A stretch of 64,000 nt of DNA. Source: an uncultured Bacilli bacterium (lineage in GTDB: Bacteria; Bacillota_I; Bacilli_A; RF39; UBA660). The stretch is from contig CALVRC010000002.1 of assembly GCA_944358445.1 (NCBI GenBank), forward strand, positions 44,650-108,649, read 5' to 3'. The translations under genes were made by a program, and so were the position numbers. Positions 8,039-17,463 of the stretch are shown here, piece by piece (position 1 is the stretch's first letter; each line of letters starts with the position of its first letter). The notes beneath the pieces are model-generated. The model was not told where the DNA came from. It ran no database searches and saw nothing but the letters and a program-made list of their open reading frames with translations.

Positions 8039-9700
8039 TTATTCTTCAAAAATACTTCCACCAATAAATTCTCTTAAGATTGAATCTTTTGGAACTACTT
8101 CACTAGTTATTGGAAGGAAGTTTCTTAATAGATTAATTAATCTCATGGCTTCTGGATATTCTGGGCTTGTACTTTCTATTCCATATAATAGTGGTTCAGC
8201 ATATATTCTGAGTACTGAAAGTTCATAACCTAATGAGGAGTTTATCATCGCATCTGCATCATCTTGATATGGATAGATGCTTAGTCTTGCTTCTTTATCA
8301 ACGTTTGGCCACATGGCTAGTGTGGTTTCAGCGTTCGTTCCCCTAAATTGGTTGTCTCTGACTATTCTTCTAATTTTTCTGACATCAGTTGTATGAACAC
8401 GATTATGATTATCTAATTTTAGATGAATAAGTGGACTCATAAATATTTTAAATTTATTTTCTCTCGGAATATTTTGAGTTAGTTTTTCATTTAAGGTATG
8501 AATTCCTTCAATGATTAATATATCATTTTCTTCTAATTTTAAATATTTATTTTCATAGACTTTTTTACCGGTTATAAAATCAAAGGTTGGCATTGATACT
8601 TTATGACCTGACAATAATTTTGTTAAGTGATTATTAAACAAGGCTGTATCAATTGATTCAATGCTTGAAAAGTCTAATTCACCATTTTCATCTCTTGGGG
8701 CATCTACTCTATCTACGAAATAATCATCTAATGAAATTTTATGGCAATTTATTCCTTTTACTTTTAAATATAGAGATAATTTTTTAGCTGTTGTTGTTTT
8801 CCCACTTGAAGAAGGTCCAGCTAGTAAGATGATTTTTATTTGATCTTTCTTTTTATAAATTGTTTCTGCTATTAAAGAAAGCTGATCTTCATAATGGGTT
8901 TCAAATAATCTTAATACATCAACGTATTTTCCTTCAGTACATATTTTATTTAAATCAGGAGCTGTACTAATGCCTATAGTTCTACCCCAATTTTGAAAGC
9001 TTTTATATGTATCAAAGGTTAATTTATGATGAATGTATTCGTCAACTTTTTCTGGATTATTAACGCTTGGATAAGTTAATATAAAACTATTTTCTTTTAG
9101 ATAGACCATACCAAATTCTGTTAGTATTCCTGTGTTATAAACAAGTGGTCCAAAGAAGTAATCATATATTCCATCTAATGAGTAAAGAGTTACGGTTCTA
9201 TTAGTCATATATCTTAAACCTTCTACTTTATCTTGTTGATGGTGTTTTTTAAAATATTTTATGGCATCAAATCTATCAACAAGCATTTCTTTAAATGTAA
9301 ATTTTTGATTAACCATTTTTCTCATTTCTTCTTCTATTTTTTGAGCGGTTATTTTTGTTATTCTTTGTCCTATTATTTCACAGTATATGCCGTTTTCTAG
9401 CGAATAGTTTATTAAAATATCTGTTTCATCGCCTAAGATTTTTTTGGTGGCTACAGTTACTAAGAACTCTAAACTTCTTGCATAAATACGGTTTCCAACT
9501 GTTGATGATAGGTCATAGAATTTTACTTTTTCGTTACTGGTTACTTTGGCATTTAAACCAACTAGAAATTCACCTAATCTAGCTCCAACAATTGGATACT
9601 TAAAATCATTTTTTACTTTTTTTGACACTTCATAAAGGGGTGTGTCTTCTGGGATGCCATCTAAGTAAGTATTGTTATATTTTAGTTTTAGGTCTCGCAT
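8039..9700 (-). CDS. Uridine kinase-like P-loop kinase with N-terminal TGS domain
   Basis: 553 residues from the ATG behind GGAGGGGAT; an in-frame upstream ATG 19 codons earlier has no ribosome binding site. Residues 1-60 resemble the TGS domain of threonyl-tRNA synthetase, and the next ~150 resemble its second additional domain. Residues ~280-500 are a phosphoribulokinase/uridine kinase domain with Walker A GPSSSGKTTTAKKL and KISLDDYFVDR. This fusion is widespread in Clostridia and Bacilli as a putative nucleoside kinase; its substrate is not settled. It lies immediately upstream of gapA. Confidence 0.88.
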   Translation of the reverse strand: MRDLKLKYNNTYLDGIPEDTPLYEVSKKVKNDFKYPIVGARLGEFLVGLNAKVTSNEKVKFYDLSSTVGNRIYARSLEFLVTVATKKILGDETDILINYSLENGIYCEIIGQRITKITAQKIEEEMRKMVNQKFTFKEMLVDRFDAIKYFKKHHQQDKVEGLRYMTNRTVTLYSLDGIYDYFFGPLVYNTGILTEFGMVYLKENSFILTYPSVNNPEKVDEYIHHKLTFDTYKSFQNWGRTIGISTAPDLNKICTEGKYVDVLRLFETHYEDQLSLIAETIYKKKDQIKIILLAGPSSSGKTTTAKKLSLYLKVKGINCHKISLDDYFVDRVDAPRDENGELDFSSIESIDTALFNNHLTKLLSGHKVSMPTFDFITGKKVYENKYLKLEENDILIIEGIHTLNEKLTQNIPRENKFKIFMSPLIHLKLDNHNRVHTTDVRKIRRIVRDNQFRGTNAETTLAMWPNVDKEARLSIYPYQDDADAMINSSLGYELSVLRIYAEPLLYGIESTSPEYPEAMRLINLLRNFLPITSEVVPKDSILREFIGGSIFEE

Positions 9701-9816
9701 TTTATCCCCTCCTATTTTCCTATATTTTAGCTTAACACAAATAATATAATTTGTCATGTTTTTTGATGAATAATATTTACTCTTTACACCTATTATAATT
9801 ATGAGGAGGGATTTTT

Positions 9817-10401
9817 ATGTTGATACCAAGTGTTGTTGAGAAAAATAGTGATGGAGAGAGAGTTTATGATATATATTCTAGATTACTTAAAGATAGAATT
9901 ATTATTTTAAGTGGGGAGATTGATGACAATTTAGCTAATTCAGTAGTGGCACAATTACTTTATTTAGATTCTATTAATCATGATCCAATTAATTTATATA
10001 TTAATTCTCCAGGTGGAAGTATTACTGCTGGTATGGCTATTTATGATACAATGAATTATATAAAAAGCAAGGTTTCAACTATTTGTATTGGAATGGCTGC
10101 TAGTATGGCTGCATTTTTACTTTCATCAGGTGAAAAAAAGATGAGATATATTTTGCCTAATGGTGAGGTTATGATTCATCAACCTTTAGGTGGGGCGCAA
10201 GGTCAAGCTACAGAAATTAAAATAGCGGCTGAGAGAATTTTAAAATTAAAAGAAAAATTAAATAAAATTTTAAGTGAAAATACTGGTCAAAGTTTAGGAA
10301 AAATTCAAAATGATACTGAAAGAGATTATTTTTTATCATCATGTGAGGCTTTAGAATATGGACTTGTTGACAAAATTTTAAAAGAACAAAGGTCAAAATA
10401 A
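9817..10401 (+). CDS. clpP: ATP-dependent Clp protease proteolytic subunit
   Basis: 194 residues. Serine protease core of Clp, degrading substrates fed by Clp ATPases. Catalytic triad: Ser in GMAASMAAF (about 98), His in VMIHQPLGG (about 123), Asp in TERDYFLSS (about 172). Conserved [18 protein letters not shown] is present. It is divergent from the kinase gene, has a TATTATAAT upstream and an ATGAGGAGG ribosome binding site, and stands alone before a strong terminator. No CtsR box was recognised. Confidence 0.97.
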   Translation: MLIPSVVEKNSDGERVYDIYSRLLKDRIIILSGEIDDNLANSVVAQLLYLDSINHDPINLYINSPGGSITAGMAIYDTMNYIKSKVSTICIGMAASMAAFLLSSGEKKMRYILPNGEVMIHQPLGGAQGQATEIKIAAERILKLKEKLNKILSENTGQSLGKIQNDTERDYFLSSCEALEYGLVDKILKEQRSK

Positions 10402-10410
10402 ATTTTGACT

Positions 10411-10436
10411 AGCTTACCTCGCGGTAAGCTTTTTCT
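10411..10436 (+). terminator. Rho-independent terminator of clpP
   Basis: AGCTTACC and GGTAAGCT pair around TCGC and are followed by TTTTCT. Confidence 0.85.
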
Positions 10437-10540
10437 ACTTCATTGGAATCTAAGATTCCTCCATAGACCAGTATCGGATAGTCTTTTGCCCTAATTTATA
10501 TTATTTGTTTGTCATTCAAAAATGCACTTTCTTTATATAT

Positions 10541-10568
10541 AAAAATAAGCTATATTTCAAGCTTATTA
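10541..10568 (-). terminator. Terminator of the SipW-type secreted protein gene
   Basis: On the minus strand AATAAGCT and AGCTTATT pair across a short AT loop starting at the stop codon, followed by TTTATATA. Confidence 0.6.
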
Positions 10569-11078
10569 ACTGTTTTGAACATAGTCTAGAGTTACATTAA
10601 GAGTACTATCTATATCAGCTGGCTGACTTGTCACATCTTTATTATAAGATACTTTAACTGTAAATGTTGTGTTTGAGTGCTCACCTAAAACATCGTTTTC
10701 GCTAATTCCTGTGATTTCAAATAAAATCGCAGGATTATTTTCATCAGTAACTGTTAATTTATTTAATCTAGCTGGAATACTACCATCATTAGCAACGGTT
10801 ACTTCATAAGTCATACTGTCACTAGGTGAAACTAAATTAGTTTTAAATATGGCTGTAGTATTATTTGTAACTTGTGGCTCTTCTGCATTGGTAGCACTTC
10901 CAGTAAAGCCTACAACGGTTATATCTGTAATTTTTATATCCCACGTACTTTCAACTACAGCTGTTCCATTAATGGTTAGGCTTTGTGAAAAACTGGCATA
11001 TCCAACAGCCATAAATAACACAATTAGGCATAAACCAACAATCATCCAATTTTTTTGAGTTTGATTCATTTTTTTCAT
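10566..11078 (-). CDS. SipW-type signal peptide / TasA-like secreted protein
   Basis: 170 residues. N-terminal basic region, hydrophobic helix and the cleavage context YASFSQSLTINGTA are typical of SipW-dependent TasA/camelysin-type proteins, whose mature form is a small beta-sandwich that can build extracellular fibres. The rest is beta-rich (TYEVTVANDGSIPARLNKLTV; VTLDYVQNS). The same N-terminal module, with SKWDIEITNL and a matching tail, forms the first ~170 residues of the large protein at 42192-45140, so the two are paralogues. No SipW peptidase is in the window. Confidence 0.75.
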   Translation of the reverse strand: MKKMNQTQKNWMIVGLCLIVLFMAVGYASFSQSLTINGTAVVESTWDIKITDITVVGFTGSATNAEEPQVTNNTTAIFKTNLVSPSDSMTYEVTVANDGSIPARLNKLTVTDENNPAILFEITGISENDVLGEHSNTTFTVKVSYNKDVTSQPADIDSTLNVTLDYVQNS

Positions 11079-11223
11079 AAGTCTTCCCCTACCTTTAATA
11101 TAATTATAAGGGTTTGTGTCAATAAAGTCAATTGTATTTTTTGTGATAATTTTTTATTATAAGAAAATCATTTTTTTATAATTAGTAAATTTTGATATAT
11201 CTTTTGATTTCATTTTTTTAAAT

Positions 11224-11252
11224 GAAAAAAGACAGTATACTAACTGCCCTTT
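11224..11252 (-). terminator. Terminator of the SASP gene
   Basis: On the minus strand GGCAGT and ACTGTC form a stem (one G-T pair) followed by TTTTTTC, after the SASP stop. Confidence 0.6.
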
Positions 11253-11266
11253 ATACTTTAGTTTAA

Positions 11267-11470
11267 TTATTTAGTATAATTAGAACCTGAAATTTGTTGT
11301 TGACCCATTTGTACAAGTCTTTTAGTAATTTCTCCACCTACTGAACCGTTAGCTCTACTAGTAGCATCTGGTCCCATTTTAACGCCTAATTCGTTAGCAA
11401 TTTCATATTTCATTTGTTCAATTGCTTGTTTAGCGCCAGGAACTACTAAACGAGAATTATTATTAGTCAT
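11267..11470 (-). CDS. Alpha/beta-type small acid-soluble spore protein
   Basis: 67 residues, typical size. The two conserved blocks are present: the germination-protease site region [10 protein letters not shown] (cleavage expected between Glu and Ile) and the DNA-binding block [20 protein letters not shown]. Such proteins coat and protect spore DNA and supply amino acids on germination. AGGAGGTG precedes the start; a closer ATG 4 bases upstream hits a stop at once. A TGTACA inverted repeat lies in the upstream region. Clear evidence of endospore formation. Confidence 0.95.
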   Translation of the reverse strand: MTNNNSRLVVPGAKQAIEQMKYEIANELGVKMGPDATSRANGSVGGEITKRLVQMGQQQISGSNYTK

Positions 11471-11546
11471 ACATTTTCACCTCCTGTACACTTATATATT
11501 GTGTACATTTGAGGATTTAATGCATTTTTTTTATTGGTAATTTTTG

Positions 11547-12716
11547 TTAAAGAAGGTTTTCAAACTCATCTTCTTTAAAATTGGTTATTGTTTCAATATT
11601 ATTAATAGCTTTTTCTATTAAAGTTTTATAATCAAAGTTATTTTCATAAGCTATACATTTTTCTAATTCCGGCTTAATTACTGGGTGTTTTGGAACAAAT
11701 ATAGTACAGCAATCTTCATATGGTAATATGCTTGTTTCATAGGTGTTTATTTTTTTTGCAATATCAATTATTTCTAATTTATCTAAACAAGCAACTGGGC
11801 GAATTACTGGCATATTTGTAACATTATTTATGCAATACATACTATCTAGTGTTTGACTTGCAACTTGTCCAATACTTTCACCATTAATTAATATTTTTGT
11901 GCCAATTTTTCCCGCATAAAGTTCAGCTATTCTATACATCATTCTTCGCATAATGGTTATCATATAAGTGTCAGGGCAATTTTTAAAAATAGCTTCTTGA
12001 ATTAAAGTGAATGGTACAACATGAACTTTTACTCTACCGGAATATTCATTGATTATACTAGCTAGTTTGATAACTTTGTTTTTAGCTTCTAGACTAGTAT
12101 GAGGTGGTGATTCAAAATATAAACATTCAACAGTTACTCCTCTTTTTTGAGAGAGGTAACCAGCAACTGGACTATCAATGCCACCAGATAACATGAGTAA
12201 ACCTTTGCCCGCGACACCAACCGGATATCCACCAGCGCCTTTTAATTCATCTATGTAGACAAATGTTCCTTCAGTTCTTATTTCAATGGTTAAGGTAATA
12301 TCTGGATTATGAACATCTACTTTAAAATTAGAGTTTTTTAAAATTAATCCACCAAGTTTTCTACTATAGTCCATGGAATGAATAGGATAACTTTTGTCTG
12401 CTCTTTTAGTTACTACTTTGAATGTTTTCTTTGTTTTATCCATAATTTCTAAAGATTTATTTAAGACATCTTCTATAGTATTATTTACCTTATAAGCGAT
12501 AACTATACTTAGTATTCCGAATACTTTTTGTAATTTAATGGCAATTGATTTGGCATTTTCACATTTAATAAACATTCTTACGTTGTCTTTTGTTATTTCT
12601 ACTTTTTCACCTTCTAAAACTTTTTCGACATTTTGGGTTAAAATATTTATAAAAATTTTTCGGTTTGCTTTTTTTGTTGTTAGTTCTCCATATTTAATCA
12701 TGATTAATTCTTTCAT
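11547..12716 (-). CDS. thiI: tRNA 4-thiouridine synthase ThiI
   Basis: 389 residues from the ATG after GAGGTTTTT; an upstream in-frame ATG adds 8 residues. N-terminal ferredoxin-like and THUMP domains (~1-165) are followed by an adenylating PP-loop domain with GLLMLSGGIDSPVAGYL at ~173. It activates U8 of tRNA for sulfur transfer (and sulfur for thiazole in some species). No C-terminal rhodanese domain is present, as usual in Firmicutes. The cysteine desulfurase often paired with thiI is not adjacent. Confidence 0.95.
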   Translation of the reverse strand: MKELIMIKYGELTTKKANRKIFINILTQNVEKVLEGEKVEITKDNVRMFIKCENAKSIAIKLQKVFGILSIVIAYKVNNTIEDVLNKSLEIMDKTKKTFKVVTKRADKSYPIHSMDYSRKLGGLILKNSNFKVDVHNPDITLTIEIRTEGTFVYIDELKGAGGYPVGVAGKGLLMLSGGIDSPVAGYLSQKRGVTVECLYFESPPHTSLEAKNKVIKLASIINEYSGRVKVHVVPFTLIQEAIFKNCPDTYMITIMRRMMYRIAELYAGKIGTKILINGESIGQVASQTLDSMYCINNVTNMPVIRPVACLDKLEIIDIAKKINTYETSILPYEDCCTIFVPKHPVIKPELEKCIAYENNFDYKTLIEKAINNIETITNFKEDEFENLL

Positions 12717-12768
12717 ACAAAAACCTCGTTTCTTTCCCAATTATACTATTATTTTTTGATTTTTCAAA

Positions 12769-12803
12769 GAAAAAGAAAGTTCTAATGGAACTTTCTTTTG
12801 TTT
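12769..12803 (-). terminator. Rho-independent terminator of ezrA
   Basis: On the minus strand AAAGAAAGTTC and GAACTTTCTTT pair across a 5-base loop, followed by TTCTTTG. Confidence 0.8.
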
Positions 12804-14532
12804 ATTCACTCATTCTTTCTTTTCCACCATATAATTTTAACAATTTATCATAAATACCTGGTTCAATTTTGTTTAAAGAATTGATAGTGAGTTCTAGAGA
12901 TTTTTGATAATCTCCTTTAGCAAATAACATTTCAGAATATGTTAAGTTTCTATCTAAATCTTTTTCAGATGAACGGTATCTATTACCATATACAATAGCC
13001 ATTTCAGCAAACATGGCTGTTTTCATCATTTCTTTTGTTTTACCATATAGTTTTAAGGCAAGGTCACGGGCTGTATCTACTCTTGTGTTTAATATTTCAA
13101 TGGTAATTGGTTTTTTATCTAATTCTTTAACTATTTCTTTCATAGCATCTTTAGCTTCTTTTAATTCTACATAATATCTATTTGGTATTACTGGCAAGTT
13201 AAATATTCTAATTTGTTTTTGTGAATTTTTAAGTAATTCTTCTACTTCGGATAGTTGCTGACGAGCACGCATTTCATCATCATGCATGTTTCCAATAACA
13301 TTTAATGTATTATCTAATTTGTTTTCTAGGTTAGATAATCTTATTACTAAGTTTTCAATTTCTTCTGTTAATTTAGAATATGCAAAACTATGATTACTTG
13401 TATGAGCAATAAGTGTTTCATAATCTTCATTTAATTTTTCTAAATCTTTTTTTACTTCATATAAAGCTTTAATATCATCTTCATTTAAACTATACATTTG
13501 TTTTAAATCATCAATTTGTTCAAAAATATCTTTAACTAAAACATTTATTTTCTTTAGTTTTGTATTTAATGTTTTATTAGCGGCATCATAATCGGCTTTA
13601 ATAACTTTCTCTTTTTCAAAGTCAGTGAACAAGTTTTCAAAATATTCTGTTAGCACTTTCAAGTCGAATAAGCTATCTTCTAAATTTAAGACTTTGGCTC
13701 TATCTAATATATCAGCAATTTTCTTTTTTGCTTCTTCTATATTATATTCAACATTCAAATAGTCTAATGGATAACCAGCGGCAACCATTTTGTTATACAT
13801 ATCCATAATTTCTTCAATTTTTTTAGGTAAAATGCCTTCAGCTATTAGAACGATTGATGGTAATTCATCGATGACTACTTCCATATGTTTTAAAAGTTCA
13901 TCAATAACTTTTAATATGCTGGGCACTTCTGTATATTCATTTTCTTCCATTAATGCTTCAAAATCTTCAAATCTTTTAGTTATGTTTTCAAATTGTAATG
14001 CGACAACTTTAGCAAATTCACCAAATTCATTTCTTGTATCTTCAAATTTTTCAAATAGTTCACGATATTTTGCTTTCAATTTAGTGATACTTGCTCTATT
14101 ACGTTCTTCACTATTAGTAATGTCTTTTATTTCATTTAATAAGAAAGCTGAAGTTGCTCTTACTTTATATATTTCCATCTCTAATTTTGCTATTTTATAC
14201 ATGGTACTTTTGTAGTCTGTTTGTGATAATGAATATTCAGCTTCTATTAGCATATCTGTTATTTTTGGGATTTGAGTTTCTTTAATATCATTTAATCTTT
14301 CTTTCCAGTTTTTATAAAGAACTTCTAATTTTTCGTTGCTGGCATAACTTTCAACTTTTGCTAGTTCTGGTCCTACTGGTGAAGTGTCAAGTCTATTTTT
14401 TTGATAATCTAATTCTTCAATTAGTTTTTTATATTTTTTCTTTTTACGTCCTTTTAACACTCCTAGGACAATAAATACAACTACTAGTGTTGTGCCTACA
14501 GCTGCAGCAATGATTATAGCAATATTATCCAT
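12802..14532 (-). CDS. ezrA: Septation ring formation regulator EzrA
   Basis: 576 residues from the ATG; a GTG three codons upstream overlaps the ribosome binding site and is a worse choice. One N-terminal transmembrane helix (~3-25) is followed by a basic stop-transfer (KGRKKKKYKK) and long coiled-coil, spectrin-like repeats to the C-terminus, including NRYRSSEKDLDRNL and KGDYQKSLELTINSLNKIEPG. EzrA tethers to the membrane and modulates FtsZ ring assembly, and is largely confined to Bacilli. Monocistronic, with its own terminator. Confidence 0.92.
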   Translation of the reverse strand: MDNIAIIIAAAVGTTLVVVFIVLGVLKGRKKKKYKKLIEELDYQKNRLDTSPVGPELAKVESYASNEKLEVLYKNWKERLNDIKETQIPKITDMLIEAEYSLSQTDYKSTMYKIAKLEMEIYKVRATSAFLLNEIKDITNSEERNRASITKLKAKYRELFEKFEDTRNEFGEFAKVVALQFENITKRFEDFEALMEENEYTEVPSILKVIDELLKHMEVVIDELPSIVLIAEGILPKKIEEIMDMYNKMVAAGYPLDYLNVEYNIEEAKKKIADILDRAKVLNLEDSLFDLKVLTEYFENLFTDFEKEKVIKADYDAANKTLNTKLKKINVLVKDIFEQIDDLKQMYSLNEDDIKALYEVKKDLEKLNEDYETLIAHTSNHSFAYSKLTEEIENLVIRLSNLENKLDNTLNVIGNMHDDEMRARQQLSEVEELLKNSQKQIRIFNLPVIPNRYYVELKEAKDAMKEIVKELDKKPITIEILNTRVDTARDLALKLYGKTKEMMKTAMFAEMAIVYGNRYRSSEKDLDRNLTYSEMLFAKGDYQKSLELTINSLNKIEPGIYDKLLKLYGGKERMSE

Positions 14533-14627
14533 GTATATCACCCTATTATAATTTTACCATAAATTTATCTTTTTTTGTAAAAAAATGTCTAGTTTTTGTT
14601 AAATGTATAGTAATTAAAGAAATGATA

Positions 14628-14662
14628 TATAAAAACTGTTGATTTTTTCAACAGTTTTATAA
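14628..14662 (-). terminator. Rho-independent terminator after the obgE-linked gene
   Basis: On the minus strand AAAACTGTTG and CAACAGTTTT pair across a short A-rich loop, followed by TATATA; it overlaps the stop region of the upstream gene. Confidence 0.75.
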
Positions 14663-15364
14663 TGTTTGTGGACTAATTCTATAATGATATGTAGAATAAT
14701 TATCTTTATTATTTAAATTTATTAATGGTTTAAATTTTATTATTTGATTATATTTTTTCCCCGCTTTATCTTCATATGTGAGCGTTCCTGTTAAAGTTAA
14801 ATTTTCTAAAAAGTTATAATCTTTATAATAAGAATTTAAATAGCAAAGAAGATCTATATATGATGTATATTCATAGGGAAATAAGATAGTTATTTCATTA
14901 GACTCATTACCTTCAGATAAAAGGTAATCAATTTCATATGATAGGTTTTTAGGAGAATACGAATATAGTCCTGTACCATTATTAAGTATATAAGATACTG
15001 TGTTATCAGTGGCTGAGATGAGAGCTACTTTGTCTTTATCAATTTTATTTATCAAGGTTAAAAGGTTTTGTATATTATTTTCGTCCCAAATAAATGAGAT
15101 ATTTTTAGCTGGACTATTTCCGATATTTACTATTTTAAGATTATTTGGTTCTTTTTTTAAATAGTTATTGTAGTAAATATTATTATGTTTAATAACTTGA
15201 TAATTATTTTTATATGAAGTAACTATTAAGTTTGGTGCTTTTTTTTCAATAGACATTATTTGAATAAATGATGGTATTATAGCAAGGATAGCAATAATAG
15301 TTGTAATTATAAATTGAGGAGTAAAATGAGTTCCTTTTTTCTTATTCTTTAAATTCGAATTCAT
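14657..15364 (-). CDS. Hypothetical single-pass membrane protein
   Basis: 235 residues, not recognised. A basic N-terminus (NLKNKKKG) precedes one hydrophobic helix (~18-37, FIITTIIAILAIIPSFIQI), then a ~195-residue extracytoplasmic domain rich in Asn, Tyr and Ile with no cysteines. The start lies inside the 3' end of obgE (23-base overlap), so it is translationally coupled to it. Function unknown; the coupling says only that it shares the obgE transcript. Confidence 0.75.
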   Translation of the reverse strand: MNSNLKNKKKGTHFTPQFIITTIIAILAIIPSFIQIMSIEKKAPNLIVTSYKNNYQVIKHNNIYYNNYLKKEPNNLKIVNIGNSPAKNISFIWDENNIQNLLTLINKIDKDKVALISATDNTVSYILNNGTGLYSYSPKNLSYEIDYLLSEGNESNEITILFPYEYTSYIDLLCYLNSYYKDYNFLENLTLTGTLTYEDKAGKKYNQIIKFKPLINLNNKDNYSTYHYRISPQTL

Positions 15365-16610
15365 AATCCATTATTCTGATAGGATCACCATCTTTGGCTC
15401 CTAACTGTCTTAACTCATCATCTATTCCCATTTTTCTTAGTTTGTTTGAAAAGCGTAATATAGCTTCATCTGTATCTAATCTACTCATGATTAAGAGTTT
15501 TTCTATTTTGTCACCACTTATTACCCATGTATCATTATCTTTAGTTATATTATATGGTTTTTCTTCTTTAAATTTATAAATAACATGGCTTTCAAAGTTT
15601 TCACTTTTATAAAGATTTTCTTTTGGTATTTCATCTAACATATCAGCTAATTTTAATAGTATTTTATTTATTCCTTCTCCATTAATTGCAGACATTTCAT
15701 ATACTTCTTTATCTACTTTTTCTTTGAATTTTTTTAGGTTTTCTTTAGAAGAAGGCATATCCATTTTATTAGCTATTATTATTTGTGGTTTTTTGATTAA
15801 TGATTCATCGAAGTTTTCTAGTTCTTTATTTATGGTTATGTAATCTTTATATGGGTCATTGGTATAACCACTCATATCAATAATATGAGCAATTACTCTT
15901 GTTCTTTGTGTATGCTTTAAGAATCTATCACCTAGTCCGTGTCCTAGGGAGGCACCTTCAATTAAGCCTGGCAAGTCGGCTACGACAAAGCTTCTATTAT
16001 CGGATGTTTTGACAACTCCTAAATTAGGTTTTAATGTCGTAAATGGATAGTCGGCAATTTTTGGTTTTGAGGCAGATATTTTGGAAATAAAGGTTGATTT
16101 TCCAACACTTGGCATTCCAACTAATCCAACGTCTGCCATTAGTTTTAATTCTATTTTTACTTTTACTATTTCTCCTGGTTCACCATTTTCTGCATAGTGC
16201 GGAGCAGGATTTGACTGAGTAGCAAAGGCCATGTTTCCTCTTCCACCTCTTCCACCTTTAGCAATAATGCACTCTTCTTTATCTTTAGTTAAATCAGCAA
16301 TAATTAATCCTGTATCATAATCAGTTACAACAGTACCCGCTGGTACTGGTATAACTATATTTTCAGCATTTTTTCCGTGCATTCCTTTACCCATTCCATT
16401 TTCGCCTTTATATCCTTTGATTATTTTTTTATATTTAAAGTCAACTAGAGTATTTAATCCAGCATCAACTTTGAATATAATGTCTGAACCTTTTCCACCA
16501 TTACCACCGAATGGTCCGCCCATGGCAACATATTTTTCTCTTCTAAATGCGAGGCACCCATTTCCACCACTACCTGCAATTAGTTCAACTACTGCTTCAT
16601 CAATAAACAT
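15342..16610 (-). CDS. obgE: GTPase Obg
   Basis: 422 residues from the ATG behind GGGTGAT. Glycine-rich Obg domain at 1-158 (AGSGGNGCLAFRREK, GGRGGRGN), GTPase domain ~159-325 (P-loop GMPSVGKST, DLPGLIEGAS, NKMD), and a C-terminal OCT domain (DTDEAILRFSNKLRKMGIDDELRQLGAKDGDPIRI). Obg is an essential ribosome-associated GTPase, linked in Bacillus to sporulation onset and stress. Downstream gene overlaps by 23 bases. Confidence 0.97.
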   Translation of the reverse strand: MFIDEAVVELIAGSGGNGCLAFRREKYVAMGGPFGGNGGKGSDIIFKVDAGLNTLVDFKYKKIIKGYKGENGMGKGMHGKNAENIVIPVPAGTVVTDYDTGLIIADLTKDKEECIIAKGGRGGRGNMAFATQSNPAPHYAENGEPGEIVKVKIELKLMADVGLVGMPSVGKSTFISKISASKPKIADYPFTTLKPNLGVVKTSDNRSFVVADLPGLIEGASLGHGLGDRFLKHTQRTRVIAHIIDMSGYTNDPYKDYITINKELENFDESLIKKPQIIIANKMDMPSSKENLKKFKEKVDKEVYEMSAINGEGINKILLKLADMLDEIPKENLYKSENFESHVIYKFKEEKPYNITKDNDTWVISGDKIEKLLIMSRLDTDEAILRFSNKLRKMGIDDELRQLGAKDGDPIRIMDYEFEFKE

Positions 16611-16649
16611 AATATCACCCATTTCCTAGGAATATTATACATGATTTTA

Positions 16650-16681
16650 GGCAAAGAAAAAAGGATTAATTAATAATCCCA
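16650..16681 (-). terminator. Terminator of the pilin/LRR gene
   Basis: On the minus strand GGATTATT and its near-palindromic partner AATTAATCC are followed by TTTTTTC, starting at the stop codon. Confidence 0.6.
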
Positions 16682-17173
16682 ATGAATTGTCGCATCTTTT
16701 GCTCCCCAAATAGTTCCGACTGAGTTATTTACTTCTTCTTGAGTTCCTGTGCCAACTACTTCTTCGTTTCTAGCTTTAACATAAAATACCATTCCATCAT
16801 TACCCGTGAATGCGGTTACATGAACTTCTTTTACATTTGACTTCATAGTAATATTTACTAATTTTTGATTATTGAAAGCACCTGGACCAATTGCATCAAC
16901 CATTCTTCCGTTTAAGTTTTCAGGAATAAAGACAGTTTTATCACAAGTTGAATCATATCCAGTGATGGTTATATTTCCTCTAGAATTTGTCTGTGTTTGA
17001 AAACATGCAGGATCATTACTTAAGTTTTGTACATCATTTAAGGCACTTTCTTTTATTTTATCGTTAGCTAATTTTCTATTGGCTAAAATAGATACAGTTC
17101 CTAATACTAAAACTAAGAAAAGTGCGAGAATTCCATATAGTAAAGCTGATGTGATAAAACCTTTTTTATTCAT
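16670..17173 (-). CDS. Prepilin-like secreted protein with one BspA-type leucine-rich repeat
   Basis: 167 residues from the ATG after a GGGATGG ribosome binding site. The N-terminus MNKKGFITSALLYGILALFL is prepilin-like but has Ser/Ala in place of the usual Glu at +5. The mature region (~60-125) has a BspA-like LRR pattern (FIPENLNGRMVDAIGPGAFNNQKLVNITM) of the kind found in surface adhesins. One Cys pair (PACFQ, STCDK) may form a disulfide. Probably a surface-exposed minor pilin-like protein; function inferred. Confidence 0.7.
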   Translation of the reverse strand: MNKKGFITSALLYGILALFLVLVLGTVSILANRKLANDKIKESALNDVQNLSNDPACFQTQTNSRGNITITGYDSTCDKTVFIPENLNGRMVDAIGPGAFNNQKLVNITMKSNVKEVHVTAFTGNDGMVFYVKARNEEVVGTGTQEEVNNSVGTIWGAKDATIHWDY

Positions 17174-17289
17174 TTTGCCATCCCCTATTCTGTTTAAATT
17201 ATACATTATTTATAGGGTTTATACAAGTCTTTTAGGTTTATATCATGCTTATTTATGAATAACTTGAATAAATTATTACAGGTGATATT

Positions 17290-17463
17290 ATGCGAAATTT
17301 TTGGTGTGGACGTGGTAAGTGGTCGCTTATTTGCTTAATTTGTATGATTATTTTATTTTATCAAATTTTAATTACTATATTTGTAGTGACTAGATTTAAT
17401 GTATTTTTATTATTTATTTTTATGATTTTACTATTTTGCTCTATCTTTAGACTCTTTTGGTGA
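17290..17463 (+). CDS. Small hydrophobic protein
   Basis: 57 residues starting at an ATG with a well-placed AGGTGAT ribosome binding site. The N-terminus is basic and Trp/Cys-containing (MRNFWCGRGKWS). The rest is nearly all hydrophobic, with two likely membrane segments and several cysteines, ending in FRLFW. Its 3' end overlaps the convergent spore-coat kinase gene by 33 bases. No family is recognised. Location beside spore-coat genes hints at a sporulation membrane peptide (inference). It may not be expressed. Confidence 0.5.
   Translation: MRNFWCGRGKWSLICLICMIILFYQILITIFVVTRFNVFLLFIFMILLFCSIFRLFW

Noticed and set aside
11485..11516. TGTACA inverted repeat upstream of the SASP gene as a defined operator
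   Set aside because: A single short palindrome in AT-rich DNA without a known matching regulator; mentioned only with the gene.
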